Shown here piece by piece: positions 50,250 through 59,569 of a stretch of DNA of 64,000 bases. The notes under the pieces are model-generated. The model was not told the origin of the DNA, did no database searches, and worked only from the letters and a program-made list of their open reading frames with translations. This DNA is from Oscillospiraceae bacterium (GTDB lineage Bacteria > Bacillota > Clostridia > Oscillospirales > Ruminococcaceae): positions 1-64,000 of the forward strand of contig JAHHTP010000002.1 of assembly GCA_020024615.1 (NCBI GenBank). Reading direction: 5' to 3'. Position 1 is the first letter of the stretch, and each line of letters starts with the position of its first letter. The position numbers and the translations under genes are program-made.

Positions 50250-51122
50250 TCACATTCCCACCTTTTCTGATTTCAAACACTTAAAATATATCTTCTGCAT
50301 CGATGCTGCATCCTCCGCCTGTGTACCAGCTGATTCACAAATAAAGGTCGGATGATACCCACGTCTTGCAATTTCCTCTGCAAGCGGCAGAAAATCCGGA
50401 CCATACACATCATCCAGAAAGGTTAGATGTTTCTTTTCTCCACCTTTGCCATATTCGATTTTGGAAAAATGTGAATGGAATTTTGATGCACGCTCCATTC
50501 CAAGACCATTTTCAATCAAATCCAGAATTGCCGCAAACTGTTCTTTGGTCTGACAGCCTCCAAGCGTTCTGGCATTCAGATGCCCGAAATCAATACACGG
50601 TAGAAAACGCTCATCCACTTTACAAAGTTCGACAACCTCTTCCATTGTTCCAAGCTGATTGATTTTTCCCATCGTTTCCGGACAAATAATAATCTGTGAC
50701 AGATTCTGCTCATCCAGCGCAGCCTGAGCACGCGCCAAAGTATCTTTTGCAAGGGATAGCGCATCTTCTCTGGAAATCTTTGCGCAGGAACCAGAATGCA
50801 CCACAATGCGCGAAGCTCCCATCATAGCAGCTGCCTTTGCAGTATCCAGAATATAACCGATACTTTTTAATCTGGTTTCTTCTTCCAGACTCGAAAGAGA
50901 AATATAGTATGGCGCATGTATTGAAAGCGCAATACCATACTGTTTTGCTTCTCTGCTCAATGCAGCAGCCGTCTGGCTGTTAACACGCACACCTCGTCCG
51001 CACTGATATTCATAAGCAGTTAGCCCAAATTTTTGAAGATAGGTCGGGACTTGTACAGTATTTTTGTACCCCATCTGTGCAAAACTTTCCGAATTGCCGG
51101 CAGGCCCAAATAAAGCCGTCAT
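50250..51122 (-). CDS. Endonuclease IV-like TIM barrel protein (AP endonuclease family 2)
   Basis: A 290-residue protein of the Nfo family. The metal-site residues of endonuclease IV are recognisable: His in SIHAPY, His in VVHSGS, Glu in ICPETMGK, Asp and His in CIDFGHLN, His in KFHSHFSKIEYG and Glu in FICESAG. It may be a true AP endonuclease or a divergent TIM-barrel isomerase; the complete zinc set favours the former. ATG 51122 follows GGAGG and overlaps the yqeG stop by four bases. Confidence 0.92.
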   Translation of the reverse strand: MTALFGPAGNSESFAQMGYKNTVQVPTYLQKFGLTAYEYQCGRGVRVNSQTAAALSREAKQYGIALSIHAPYYISLSSLEEETRLKSIGYILDTAKAAAMMGASRIVVHSGSCAKISREDALSLAKDTLARAQAALDEQNLSQIIICPETMGKINQLGTMEEVVELCKVDERFLPCIDFGHLNARTLGGCQTKEQFAAILDLIENGLGMERASKFHSHFSKIEYGKGGEKKHLTFLDDVYGPDFLPLAEEIARRGYHPTFICESAGTQAEDAASMQKIYFKCLKSEKVGM

Positions 51123-51649
51123 CTGTGGGTTCCTCCTTTTGAGCGGAAGGCGGACTCGCCGATTTTCCGATAATGCTTTAATACCGGTCGTTCCAGAAAA
51201 CGCTTGAACTTGAAAAATACATTTTTTTCCGGTTCGAAACAATTTACCATGATCGATAGCATACCACAAAGATTTGCACCAGTAATATCGGTATAAATCT
51301 GATCGCCAATCACAGCAATTTCATGTGACGGCAGATTCCATTCTTTTTGTGCCTTCCGATAACCAATCGGAAGCGGCTTGCAGCTATTTGGAATTGCATC
51401 GATTCCAATTGTTTTGGAAAACGGTTCAATCCTTGCCGCTGTATTATTGGACGCAATCATCAGTTTCATACCATTTTGACGCATCAAAGCCACCCAGTCG
51501 GCCACTTCTTTTGACAGCACCTGACTGTTGTGCCGGGTCAGTGTGTTATCTACATCCAGAATCAATGCCCTGATGCCACGCTTATGCAGCAAATCGGGGC
51601 TTACCTCACTGACATGATTCAGATAAATATCCGGTGTCAGCACCCGCAT
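51119..51649 (-). CDS. yqeG: YqeG family HAD phosphatase
   Basis: A 176-residue HAD superfamily IIIA hydrolase. The nucleophile motif is LILDVDNTLTRHN, motif II is IASNN, motif III has the Lys of SCKPLPIGYRKA, and GDQIYTDITGANLCGM is motif IV. It resembles B. subtilis YqeG, a phosphatidylglycerophosphate phosphatase candidate related to mitochondrial PTPMT1/Gep4. ATG 51649 (8 bases after GGAGG) is preferred. The rpsU terminator sits just upstream. Confidence 0.93.
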   Translation of the reverse strand: MRVLTPDIYLNHVSEVSPDLLHKRGIRALILDVDNTLTRHNSQVLSKEVADWVALMRQNGMKLMIASNNTAARIEPFSKTIGIDAIPNSCKPLPIGYRKAQKEWNLPSHEIAVIGDQIYTDITGANLCGMLSIMVNCFEPEKNVFFKFKRFLERPVLKHYRKIGESAFRSKGGTHR

Positions 51650-51677
51650 AGCCATGCCCTCCTTTCTCTTTCTACGA

Positions 51678-51706
51678 CAAAAAAGCGAGCATTTAACCGC
51701 TCGCTT
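51678..51706 (-). terminator. Intrinsic terminator between rpsU and yqeG
   Basis: On the minus strand GCGAGC and GCTCGC form a 6-bp stem (longer with A-T), followed by TTTTTT. The yqeG ribosome binding site begins about 15 bases later, so partial read-through probably supplies yqeG. Confidence 0.85.
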
Positions 51707-51729
51707 TCGCTGTCTTTGATTAGCAAATA

Positions 51730-51906
51730 TTATTTAAATTTGCGTTTACGCGCAGCTTCAGATTTTTTCTTGCGTCTTACGGAAGGTTTTTCGTAATGTT
51801 CTCTTTTACGAACCTCAGCCAGAACGCCCGATTTTGCGCAGGATCTTTTGAAACGTCTCAGTGCGCTTTCTAAAGATTCATTCTCTTTTACACGTACTTC
51901 TGCCAC
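51730..51906 (-). CDS. rpsU: 30S ribosomal protein S21
   Basis: A 58-residue basic ribosomal protein with the family pattern MAEVRVKENESLESALRRFK followed by RSCAKSGVLAEVRKREHYEKPSVRRKKKSEAARKRKFK. The start is GTG (51906) with GGAGGG about 7 bases upstream. It has its own consensus promoter and a terminator, and is followed by yqeG. S21 helps initiation by stabilising the mRNA-anti-Shine-Dalgarno pairing. Confidence 0.97.
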   Translation of the reverse strand: MAEVRVKENESLESALRRFKRSCAKSGVLAEVRKREHYEKPSVRRKKKSEAARKRKFK

Positions 51907-51982
51907 TCTTATTCCCTCCCTTTGCCCAATCAGCAGAGGTTTACAACTTTACGCAGTTAGTCGTTATGTTGCAACGTTTATT

Positions 51983-52011
51983 ATTATACATGATGGAAGT
52001 CCTTTTGTCAA
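51983..52011 (-). promoter_or_regulatory. Consensus promoter of rpsU
   Basis: On the minus strand TTGACA (52006-52011) and TATAAT (51983-51988) are perfect and 17 bases apart. Confidence 0.9.
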
Positions 52012-52044
52012 TAGCTTCCACCGACTTTTTTCAAAAAAATTTTA

Positions 52045-52081
52045 AACAAAAAGCCGACTGGGTATTCGCCCAATCGGCTTA
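52045..52081 (-). terminator. Intrinsic terminator of the smc-to-leuS operon
   Basis: On the minus strand AAGCCGATTGGG and CCCAGTCGGCTT form a 12-bp stem (one G-U), followed by TTTGTTT. Confidence 0.85.
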
Positions 52082-52102
52082 AAGATATGATTAAAAAATC
52101 AA

Positions 52103-54505
52103 TTATCTTACAACAATATTAACCAGTTTGCCTGGTACACAAATTTCTTTGACAATCGTTTTGCCCGAAATGAACTCCTGTACCTTTTCGTCTGCTTTTG
52201 CAGCGGTAAGCATAGTATCTTTGTCTGCATCAGCAGCAACGGTCAGTTTGGATTTCACTTTACCGTTTACCTGTACAACGATCTCAATGGTAGATTCTTT
52301 GCATTTTGCCTCGTCATACTGCGGCCATTCTGCTTTGCACAGCATCTCTTTTCCGCCGATCAATTCATTTACTTCCTCGGTCATATGCGGAGCAAACGGA
52401 TTCAGCAATTTAAGCATAATCTCATACTCACGACGGGTGATCTTACCACTGTCAGCAACTGTATTCAATGTACTCATCATTGCAGCAATCGCGGTATTGA
52501 ACTTCATAGACTCAATATCCTCAGATACCTTACGGATAAGTTTGTGGAATTCAGTTTCCATCTCCGGACGGATATCACCTTCCACCATGATGTCCTGCAA
52601 TGCCCAGATTCTCTCTAAGAAACGTTTGCAGCCGCGAATAGAACTCATATTCCACGGAGCGGATTTCTCAAAGTCACCAATGAACATTTCATACAGACGC
52701 AGCGTGTCAGCACCGTAATCTCTTACGATTTCATCCGGATTAACAACATTTCCGCGGGATTTACTCATCTTCTCGCCGTTTTCACCTAAAATCATACCAT
52801 GACTGGTGCGTTTTGCATACGGCTCAGCGCACGGAACAACACCATTGTCATATAAGAATTTATGCCAGAAACGGGAGTACAACAGATGCAGGGTGGTATG
52901 TTCCATACCGCCGTTGTACCAGTCAACCGGCAGCCAGTAATTCAAAGCCTCTTTGCTTGCTAGCTCCTTGTCGTTGTGCGGATCGCAGTAACGCAGGAAA
53001 TACCAGGAAGAACCAGCCCACTGCGGCATGGTATCGGTCTCGCGTTTTGCTGGACCACCGCATTTTGGACAGGTAGTATTTACCCAGTCAGTCAGATTTG
53101 CAAGCGGAGAGTGACCGTCATCTGTCGGCTCATAGGACTCTACTTCTGGCAGCTTCAGCGGCAATTCGGATTCCGGAACCGGAACATATCCACAGCACGG
53201 ACATTTTACAATCGGAATCGGCTCACCCCAATAACGCTGGCGGGAGAATACCCAGTCACGCAGTTTATAGTTAACTTTCTGATGACCTTTTCCAGTCTCA
53301 GTTAGCCACTCAATGATTTTCACCTTTGCTTCCTCAACAGTCAGGCCGGTTAGGAAACCAGAATTTACCATAACGCCGGTCGCACAGTCGGTAAATGCCT
53401 CTTTGGTAATATCTCCGCCTGCAACTACCTCGATGATTGGCAGATCAAACGCTTTTGCAAAATCGTAGTCACGGGTATCATGTGCTGGAACCGCCATAAT
53501 AGCACCGGTACCGTAGGTCATCAAAACATAGTCAGAAATATAAATCGGAATCTCTGCACCATTTACCGGGTTGGTTGCAGTAACGCCTTCAATGCGTACA
53601 CCGGTTTTCTCTTTAACAAGTTCAGTACGCTCAAAATCGGATTTCTTAGCAGCTGCTTCCTGATATGCTTTCAGGGCATCCATATTGCTGATAGAATCCG
53701 CCCATTTCTCAATCATTGGATGCTCTGGAGAAATAACCATGTAGGTAGCACCAAATAGGGTATCCGGACGGGTGGTGTAGATGGTCAGGGTATCTCCAGT
53801 CGAGGTGGTGAAGTCAACCTCCGCACCGGTGGAACGACCAATCCAGTTACGCTGAGAAACTTTTACACGCTCAATATAATCAACACCATCCAGATCATCA
53901 ATCAATTTCTGTGCATACTCGGTGATTTTCAGCATCCACTGGCTTTTCACTTTATGAACCACTTCGCTGCCACAGCGTTCACAAACACCATTGACAACTT
54001 CTTCATTTGCCAAAACTACTTTGCAGCCGGTGCACCAGTTAACCGACATCTCTTTTTTGTATGCCAGGCCTTTTTTAAACAGCTGTAAAAAGATCCACTG
54101 AGTCCATTTATAATAATTCGGATCGGTGGTGTTGATCTCACGAGACCAGTCAAAGGATAAGCCCAATGCTTTCAGCTGAGATTTGAAACGAGCCACATTC
54201 TGGCGGGTAACAATCTCCGGATGAATTTTATTCTTGATGGCAAAGTTCTCGGTCGGTAAGCCAAACGCATCCCAACCCATTGGATACAATACATTATAGC
54301 CCTGCATTCTGCGTTTTCTGGCAACAATGTCAAGTGCAGTGTAGGAACGCGGATGACCTACATGAAGACCCTGTCCAGATGGATATGGAAATTCAACCAT
54401 TGCAAAATATTTCGGTTTGGAGTAATCATTGGTAGCAGCGAAAACCTGTTTTTCATCCCAGATATCCTGCCACTTTTTCTCCACCGATGGATAATCATAT
54501 TTCAT
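52103..54505 (-). CDS. leuS: Leucyl-tRNA synthetase
   Basis: An 800-residue class I synthetase that charges tRNA-Leu. The HIGH motif is in PYPSGQGLHVGHPRSYT, the editing domain covers about 220-390, two zinc-knuckle regions are present, and KMSKSRGNVV is the KMSKS loop. AAGGAAGGA lies 7-8 bases before the ATG. It follows rsfS at the end of the large operon. No T-box leader is visible, so it is not controlled by tRNA-Leu sensing here. Confidence 0.97.
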   Translation of the reverse strand: MKYDYPSVEKKWQDIWDEKQVFAATNDYSKPKYFAMVEFPYPSGQGLHVGHPRSYTALDIVARKRRMQGYNVLYPMGWDAFGLPTENFAIKNKIHPEIVTRQNVARFKSQLKALGLSFDWSREINTTDPNYYKWTQWIFLQLFKKGLAYKKEMSVNWCTGCKVVLANEEVVNGVCERCGSEVVHKVKSQWMLKITEYAQKLIDDLDGVDYIERVKVSQRNWIGRSTGAEVDFTTSTGDTLTIYTTRPDTLFGATYMVISPEHPMIEKWADSISNMDALKAYQEAAAKKSDFERTELVKEKTGVRIEGVTATNPVNGAEIPIYISDYVLMTYGTGAIMAVPAHDTRDYDFAKAFDLPIIEVVAGGDITKEAFTDCATGVMVNSGFLTGLTVEEAKVKIIEWLTETGKGHQKVNYKLRDWVFSRQRYWGEPIPIVKCPCCGYVPVPESELPLKLPEVESYEPTDDGHSPLANLTDWVNTTCPKCGGPAKRETDTMPQWAGSSWYFLRYCDPHNDKELASKEALNYWLPVDWYNGGMEHTTLHLLYSRFWHKFLYDNGVVPCAEPYAKRTSHGMILGENGEKMSKSRGNVVNPDEIVRDYGADTLRLYEMFIGDFEKSAPWNMSSIRGCKRFLERIWALQDIMVEGDIRPEMETEFHKLIRKVSEDIESMKFNTAIAAMMSTLNTVADSGKITRREYEIMLKLLNPFAPHMTEEVNELIGGKEMLCKAEWPQYDEAKCKESTIEIVVQVNGKVKSKLTVAADADKDTMLTAAKADEKVQEFISGKTIVKEICVPGKLVNIVVR

Positions 54506-54546
54506 TTAAGCAAGTCCTTCCTTCTAATAAAGTAAAATCTATATTC

Positions 54547-54912
54547 TTACGCCTTTGGTCCATCCAAAAGCGTCTGAATGTCAACCTTGGTGCCGTCGCT
54601 CCACAGTTTATCCAGATTATAGAACTCTCTGGTCTGCTGATAGAATAGATGCACAATCACATCGCCATAATCCAGCACAATCCAGTTTGCACCCTGATAG
54701 CCCTCGACACGGTTTGGGTATACGCCTTCCTGTTTTGCAATATACTCCACCTCATCTGAAAGTGCGCGGACATGTGTGGTATTGCTTGCAGATGCAATGA
54801 CAAAATAATCGGTCAGGATGGTCAGATCACTGATCTCAATTACCTCGATATCATCTGCCTGTTTATTAGATAATGTTTTGGTAATCAATGCAACTTTTTC
54901 TTTGGTATTCAT
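54547..54912 (-). CDS. rsfS: Ribosomal silencing factor RsfS
   Basis: A 121-residue protein that binds L14 and blocks subunit joining when nutrients are low. The family pattern ITKTLSNKQADDIEVIEISDLTILTDYFVIASASN is clear, with the VHLFYQQTREFYNLDKLWSDG end. AAAGGAT lies about 10 bases before the ATG. It sits between lcp and leuS, the usual nadD-yqeK-rsfS order with the LCP gene inserted. Confidence 0.96.
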   Translation of the reverse strand: MNTKEKVALITKTLSNKQADDIEVIEISDLTILTDYFVIASASNTTHVRALSDEVEYIAKQEGVYPNRVEGYQGANWIVLDYGDVIVHLFYQQTREFYNLDKLWSDGTKVDIQTLLDGPKA

Positions 54913-54939
54913 ACAAAATATCCTTTCTGTATTATAAAT

Positions 54940-56490
54940 TCAGGCTGCCTCAGAAACAGTATCATTTATGGCAGAAAATTTTTTCAAAACTAGTTTAGAG
55001 ATACTTTTGGAGGTCGGCGGAACACTTGCATCTTCTGAAGATGTTTTCTGCGAAGAAATACTTTCGCTACTGGAACTTTCCTCATTGGAAATGCCACTGC
55101 TTGTGCTTTCCTCACTGGAAATCGCACTACTGGAACTCTCCTCACTGGAAACTTCGCTGCTCGTACTTTCCTCGCTGGAAATCGCACTGCTTGTGCTTTC
55201 TTCACTGGAAGCATTACTACTAAGTTCTGAACTTGTTTCAGAACTTGATTCCTCGCTGGAGGTAACTCCCCCAGAAGATTGGGATGCACTGCTTGTATGT
55301 GAGGAAACTTGTGATGAGTAAGACGGCCTGGATGATGGCGTAGAAGAAGCTGGTCTGGATGACGAAGAACTGGAAGTCATCGCGGGCACACTGGATGTTG
55401 TTCCATCTTCCTTTTGATACTGACTCTGCTCTCCCTCATAAGGATAATCAGTCACATATTCCAAAATGCCAAGTTCAGTCCAGTTGACCGTTTCGCCATT
55501 TTCTCTGAAATGCTCATTCAATACATCTGCAAGTGGTTTTGCATGAATCGAAAGCTTAGCCAGACGATCATAAGGATCATAAAAACCGGTCACATCACAA
55601 CTATGAAACTCCACTGCATCAAGGCGAATATCCGAGAAGATATTATACAAATCTAAAGCCTGCTGAAAAGTCATATCGGTACTCAGATATTCGAAAATGG
55701 TTGGTGCTAATTTTAAAATCTCGGTGTTGCCGAGTGATAAGCATTTTTCCATAAATGCTTTCATGAAAATCTGCTGCATCTTCATACGGGTCAGATCACC
55801 CGCCGCATAGGAATGACGCTCACGAACAAATTTGCTTGCCGCTCTGCCATCAAGTGTCTGCACACCCTCTACGATAGTGACGCCCTCAAGTGTGAATGAA
55901 TACGGCGAATCTACCATAACACCGCCAATGGAATCCACAATATCCTCAAATCCGTTCATATCCATCATCACATAATAATCCAACGGAACATTCAGCATTT
56001 GATTGATTTTACGAGCCACATTTTCAATGCCGCCATTCTGTGAAGCCCCATACACCGCATTCAGTTTTCCTGTAGGGTACTCCGGGCCAATATAAGTATC
56101 GCGCGGTAACTGCAAAATATCAACTGTTTTGTTCACAAAATCCATGTGAACAACCATCATGACATCCGTCAGTTTGGCACGACCAGTATTTTTCTTATAA
56201 TCTATACCGCATAGCAGAACATTCATAAACTGTTCTTTTTCTTCCGGTGTAGTGGCAATTTCTTCATCCAATATGCCGTCATCACTTCCAGTATTTTCCT
56301 TGTCTGTCAGCAGGTTAGAGTTCATCACTTGATTATATGCTAAAACACAACCAGCGCCAATCACCAACAATGCAAGAATCACAATTAGCAGAATTTGCAG
56401 CCATCTCCTGGCTTTAATAAAATTCCAAATATCAACCATCTTAGCCTTGATGCTGCCAGCATACCGCTTTGCTTCATCACTGAATTTCAA
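54940..56490 (-). CDS. LytR-CpsA-Psr family protein with Ser/Glu-rich tail
   Basis: A wall polymer ligase of the LCP family that joins teichoic acid or other glycopolymers to peptidoglycan. One N-terminal membrane segment (about 30-52) is followed by the LCP domain: LQLPRDTYIGP, TGKLNAVYG and VRERHSYAAGDLTRMKMQQ hold the Arg/Asp residues that bind polyprenyl phosphates. The last 140 or so residues are a low-complexity tail of near-identical Ser/Glu units. The start is uncertain: TTG 56490 has GGAAAGG upstream, ATG 56547 has no ribosome binding site but overlaps yqeK. Confidence 0.9.
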   Translation of the reverse strand: MKFSDEAKRYAGSIKAKMVDIWNFIKARRWLQILLIVILALLVIGAGCVLAYNQVMNSNLLTDKENTGSDDGILDEEIATTPEEKEQFMNVLLCGIDYKKNTGRAKLTDVMMVVHMDFVNKTVDILQLPRDTYIGPEYPTGKLNAVYGASQNGGIENVARKINQMLNVPLDYYVMMDMNGFEDIVDSIGGVMVDSPYSFTLEGVTIVEGVQTLDGRAASKFVRERHSYAAGDLTRMKMQQIFMKAFMEKCLSLGNTEILKLAPTIFEYLSTDMTFQQALDLYNIFSDIRLDAVEFHSCDVTGFYDPYDRLAKLSIHAKPLADVLNEHFRENGETVNWTELGILEYVTDYPYEGEQSQYQKEDGTTSSVPAMTSSSSSSRPASSTPSSRPSYSSQVSSHTSSASQSSGGVTSSEESSSETSSELSSNASSEESTSSAISSEESTSSEVSSEESSSSAISSEESTSSGISNEESSSSESISSQKTSSEDASVPPTSKSISKLVLKKFSAINDTVSEAA

Positions 56491-56536
56491 AATGCGTTCA
56501 TCCTTTCCGCCTTTGTATTTATTACATCTGTGGAAT

Positions 56537-57118
56537 TTACCTGTCATCCTGGGACACAGTCAGTTTCAGCATTTCATTATAGCACTGCACCGTATCAAGC
56601 GGCAGAAAACTCCCGACACGAACCACCTTTTCCAGCGTACCTACCGTAAGTTCCAAAATTACCCTGTGAAGATCATGATAGGATGCCTCGCGCAGCTGTT
56701 TAACGCCCGGATATTTCCGTTCTTCAGAAGTGGCATCCGCTACAAAAATAATTTTTTCCAGCAAACTCATGTCAGCACGGCCAGTCGTATGATAACTCAC
56801 CGCATTTAAAATATCTTCATCCTTGATTCCCAGTTCATCCCTTGCAAAAAGCATTCCTGTCTTTGCATGGTAAACCGCTGGTGTACGCAGAATTTCCTCT
56901 GAGAAGATTATATCAGATTTTGTCAGCTTTTGCAACTGCCGTTTTTCACTTTCTTCCTTCGTAATATCATGCAGCAATGCCGCAAGCTGTGCCTTCTGTT
57001 CATCCACTTTATAAATCTTAGCTAACTTCAACGCCTGCTTGCGCACTTCCAAAACATGATGCAGTCTTTTTTCAGAAAGGCGTATTTTAAGCAGCCTTTC
57101 AATTTCTTCAATCGTCAT
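56537..57118 (-). CDS. yqeK: YqeK family HD phosphohydrolase (Ap4A hydrolase)
   Basis: A 193-residue HD-domain enzyme that splits diadenosine tetraphosphate symmetrically. The metal motif is ALLHDITKE (about 47-55), with RLHHVLEVRKQALKLA just before it. ATG 57118 has AAAGGACAGG upstream and lies after nadD in the usual order. Its role is to clear Ap4A made by aminoacyl-tRNA synthetases under stress. Confidence 0.94.
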   Translation of the reverse strand: MTIEEIERLLKIRLSEKRLHHVLEVRKQALKLAKIYKVDEQKAQLAALLHDITKEESEKRQLQKLTKSDIIFSEEILRTPAVYHAKTGMLFARDELGIKDEDILNAVSYHTTGRADMSLLEKIIFVADATSEERKYPGVKQLREASYHDLHRVILELTVGTLEKVVRVGSFLPLDTVQCYNEMLKLTVSQDDR

Positions 57119-57134
57119 CCAGCCTGTCCTTTCA

Positions 57135-57758
57135 TCATTTTTCGGTGTATAGTCCATGCTCTTTAATATAATCAGCAACCTGCTTTGGCAGATAGTCCTT
57201 CACTGCCGGATCATTCTGCAAAAACATCCGGCGCAGCTCGGTGGACGAAATTTCAATGCAGTCCGCCTCAATTGTGTGGAAACAGTTTCTGCGCAGATTC
57301 GGATATTGCTCATACATCTTTCTGGATTTTTGCACAAGGCTTTCATACTCGTCTTGTCTGCGCACGCTTACGCATAAATCACAATAATCCAGAATTTCCT
57401 GCCAGCAGTACCAGCGGTCAAAACTTAAAAACATATCCGTTCCCATGATAAAATACAACTGTTCCTGCGGATACATTTCCTTTAAACGCCGCATGGTCAA
57501 AACGGTGTAGCTTTTTCCGCCTTCTATCATTTCCATATCACTGACCGACAGATATGAGTAATCTTTTACAGCAAGCTGACACATAGCCAACCTATCCTCG
57601 TTCGCTGCAAGCGGCTTGGCTGCCTTATGCGGCGGAACATTTGCCGGCATCAATATTGCCTTTTCAATTCCAAGTGCCTTGCAGCAGGTGTTCACCAGAT
57701 GCAGATGCCCATTGTGAATTGGATTGAATGTTCCACCCAAAATAGCTGTTTTGCCCAT
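57135..57758 (-). CDS. nadD: Nicotinate-nucleotide adenylyltransferase
   Basis: A 207-residue NAD-biosynthesis enzyme. The nucleotide-binding motif GGTFNPIHNGH (8-18) and the C-terminal ISSTELRR motif are intact. Its start overlaps the yhbY stop (TAATG), with no good ribosome binding site, suggesting coupled translation. Confidence 0.96.
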   Translation of the reverse strand: MGKTAILGGTFNPIHNGHLHLVNTCCKALGIEKAILMPANVPPHKAAKPLAANEDRLAMCQLAVKDYSYLSVSDMEMIEGGKSYTVLTMRRLKEMYPQEQLYFIMGTDMFLSFDRWYCWQEILDYCDLCVSVRRQDEYESLVQKSRKMYEQYPNLRRNCFHTIEADCIEISSTELRRMFLQNDPAVKDYLPKQVADYIKEHGLYTEK

Positions 57759-58048
57759 TATTTCAGCGGATAAATTGGGTCTTTATCAAATGCACGATAT
57801 AATACAACACGGGTTCCAATGCACTGAATTACCTCACAAGTTGTTTTCTCAGTAATTTCTCCTGCTGCATCCTTTGCAGACAACATGGAATTTTCCAGCA
57901 CGCGAACCTTAATCATCTCACGCGCATTCAGCGCATCATCAATCTGCTTGATGACATTTTCGGTCACACCGTCTTTTCCGATCTGTAAAATGGTTTCCAT
58001 GGTATTTGCATAGGAACGCAATTTTGCTCTTTCTTTGGTTGTCAACAT
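57758..58048 (-). CDS. yhbY: YhbY family RNA-binding protein
   Basis: A 96-residue CRM-domain protein that associates with pre-50S ribosomes. The loop LQIGKDGVTENVIKQIDDAL carries the GKxG motif of this RNA-binding fold, and VLENSMLSAKDAAGE is conserved. GAGAGGA lies 9 bases before the ATG. Confidence 0.95.
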   Translation of the reverse strand: MLTTKERAKLRSYANTMETILQIGKDGVTENVIKQIDDALNAREMIKVRVLENSMLSAKDAAGEITEKTTCEVIQCIGTRVVLYRAFDKDPIYPLK

Positions 58049-58069
58049 ATTATTTTATCCTCTCTTATT

Positions 58070-58645
58070 TTAATCATCTATGCCAAGCTCTTTGAATAAT
58101 TTTTGTAACTTGCGAAAAGCCTGCCCTCTATGGCTGATGGCATCCTTTTCCTCATCGGTCATCTGTGCTGTACTTCTTTGGCCGATATAGAAAATCGAGT
58201 CATAACCAAAACCGTTCTCACCGGCTTTTCCAAATCCAACAGATCCCTCACATGTGCCTTCCACACAGTATTCTTCGGTTTCACTGCGTACAAAATGAAT
58301 GCTACACACATATCTTGCTGTACGCCTTTCCTTTGGAATCCCTTTCATATCCTCCAGAAGTTTCTCACAGCAGATTTCAGTTGGGGCATATCGGGCAGAA
58401 TACACACCCGGAAAACCATTCAACGCATCTACCACAATGCCAGAATCGTCTGCAATGGTCGGAATACCAGTCACTTCGAACAAGGTTCTTGCCTTGATGG
58501 CTGCATTTTCTGCAAATGTGGTTCCCGTCTCCTCAACATCCAGATTTACACCGACATCTTTGGTAGATAAAATCTGATTTTCCGGAAACATTCTGCGAAA
58601 CTCGATCAGCTTATTCTGATTTCCGGTTGCAAGCAGTAATTTCAT
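58070..58645 (-). CDS. rdgB: RdgB/HAM1 family dITP/XTP pyrophosphatase
   Basis: A 191-residue house-cleaning enzyme that hydrolyses inosine and xanthosine triphosphates. The motifs ATGNQNKLIEFRRMF, TIADDSGIVVDALNGFPGVYSARYA and GENGFGYDSIFY are complete, as is SHRGQAFRKL near the end. GGGAGG lies about 8 bases before the ATG. It is 21 bases upstream of yhbY. Confidence 0.96.
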   Translation of the reverse strand: MKLLLATGNQNKLIEFRRMFPENQILSTKDVGVNLDVEETGTTFAENAAIKARTLFEVTGIPTIADDSGIVVDALNGFPGVYSARYAPTEICCEKLLEDMKGIPKERRTARYVCSIHFVRSETEEYCVEGTCEGSVGFGKAGENGFGYDSIFYIGQRSTAQMTDEEKDAISHRGQAFRKLQKLFKELGIDD

Positions 58646-58659
58646 TTCAGATTCCTCCC

Positions 58660-59565
58660 TTATGAGAACAATGCGTCCGCAAAATCTTTTGCACAGAACG
58701 GCTGCAAATCATCAATCTGCTCCCCGACACCGATATATTTAACCGGCAGTCCGGTTTCCTCACGGATGGCAATCACAACACCGCCCTTTGCAGTGCCGTC
58801 AAGTTTGGTCAGCACAATGCCGGTCAAATCAGTGGTTTCTGCAAACAGCTTTGCTTGATTAACACCGTTTTGTCCGGTGGTCGCATCCAGAACCAGCAAT
58901 GACTCGGTCGGAACATCTCCCATCTCACGGCGAATGATACGATTGATTTTTGCTAACTCATCCATCAAATGTTTCTTGTTGTGCAGACGGCCAGCGGTAT
59001 CACAGATAATAATATCACAATTACGCGCCTTGCCCGCCTGAATGGTGTCGAATACAACCGCAGCCGGGTCAGAACCCTCGGAGTGACAAACAATATCGAC
59101 ATCTGCTCGTTCCGCCCAGATTTTCAGCTGATCAATCGCGGCAGCACGGAAGGTATCCGCTGCACCGAGCAGCACCTTTTTGCCCTGTGATTTGTAGTAA
59201 TGAGCCATTTTACCAATGGTGGTGGTTTTACCAACACCATTAACCCCAATAACCAGAATCACAGTTGGTTTCTGGCTTAAATCCAGCTGACAATCCTCAC
59301 CCATAATCTCAACAATGATCTCTTTGAGCATATCCTTAACCTTTTCCGAATCGCTCTCACCGCTCTTTTTCACCTTTTTGCGCAGTTCGTCACAAATTTT
59401 CTCCGCGGTATGCACACCAACATCCGACATAATCAGGGTGTCTAACAGCTCTTCGAAAAAATCCTCGTCAATTTTTTTAAAAGAATGGATGACCTCATCG
59501 ATCTTTCCCATCATGGTATCACGAGTTTTTTTCAAGCCCTCTTTAATTCGACTAAAAAATCCCAT
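58660..59565 (-). CDS. ftsY: Signal recognition particle receptor FtsY
   Basis: A 301-residue SRP GTPase that docks ribosome-nascent chains at the membrane. There is an N domain (about 1-85), then G1 IGVNGVGKTTT, the DTFRAAA insertion-box motif, DTAGRLHNK, and TKLDGTAKGG. A large acidic A domain is missing, as in many Firmicutes. GGAAAGGA lies about 8 bases before ATG 59565; smc ends 4 bases earlier. Confidence 0.96.
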   Translation of the reverse strand: MGFFSRIKEGLKKTRDTMMGKIDEVIHSFKKIDEDFFEELLDTLIMSDVGVHTAEKICDELRKKVKKSGESDSEKVKDMLKEIIVEIMGEDCQLDLSQKPTVILVIGVNGVGKTTTIGKMAHYYKSQGKKVLLGAADTFRAAAIDQLKIWAERADVDIVCHSEGSDPAAVVFDTIQAGKARNCDIIICDTAGRLHNKKHLMDELAKINRIIRREMGDVPTESLLVLDATTGQNGVNQAKLFAETTDLTGIVLTKLDGTAKGGVVIAIREETGLPVKYIGVGEQIDDLQPFCAKDFADALFS

Positions 59566-59569
59566 ATAT

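Noticed and set aside
54506..54546. T-box leader for leuS
   Set aside because: Only 41 bases separate rsfS and leuS and there is no specifier hairpin or terminator.
54970..55330. CRISPR or satellite array
   Set aside because: The direct repeats are in frame within the LCP tail and have no unique spacers.
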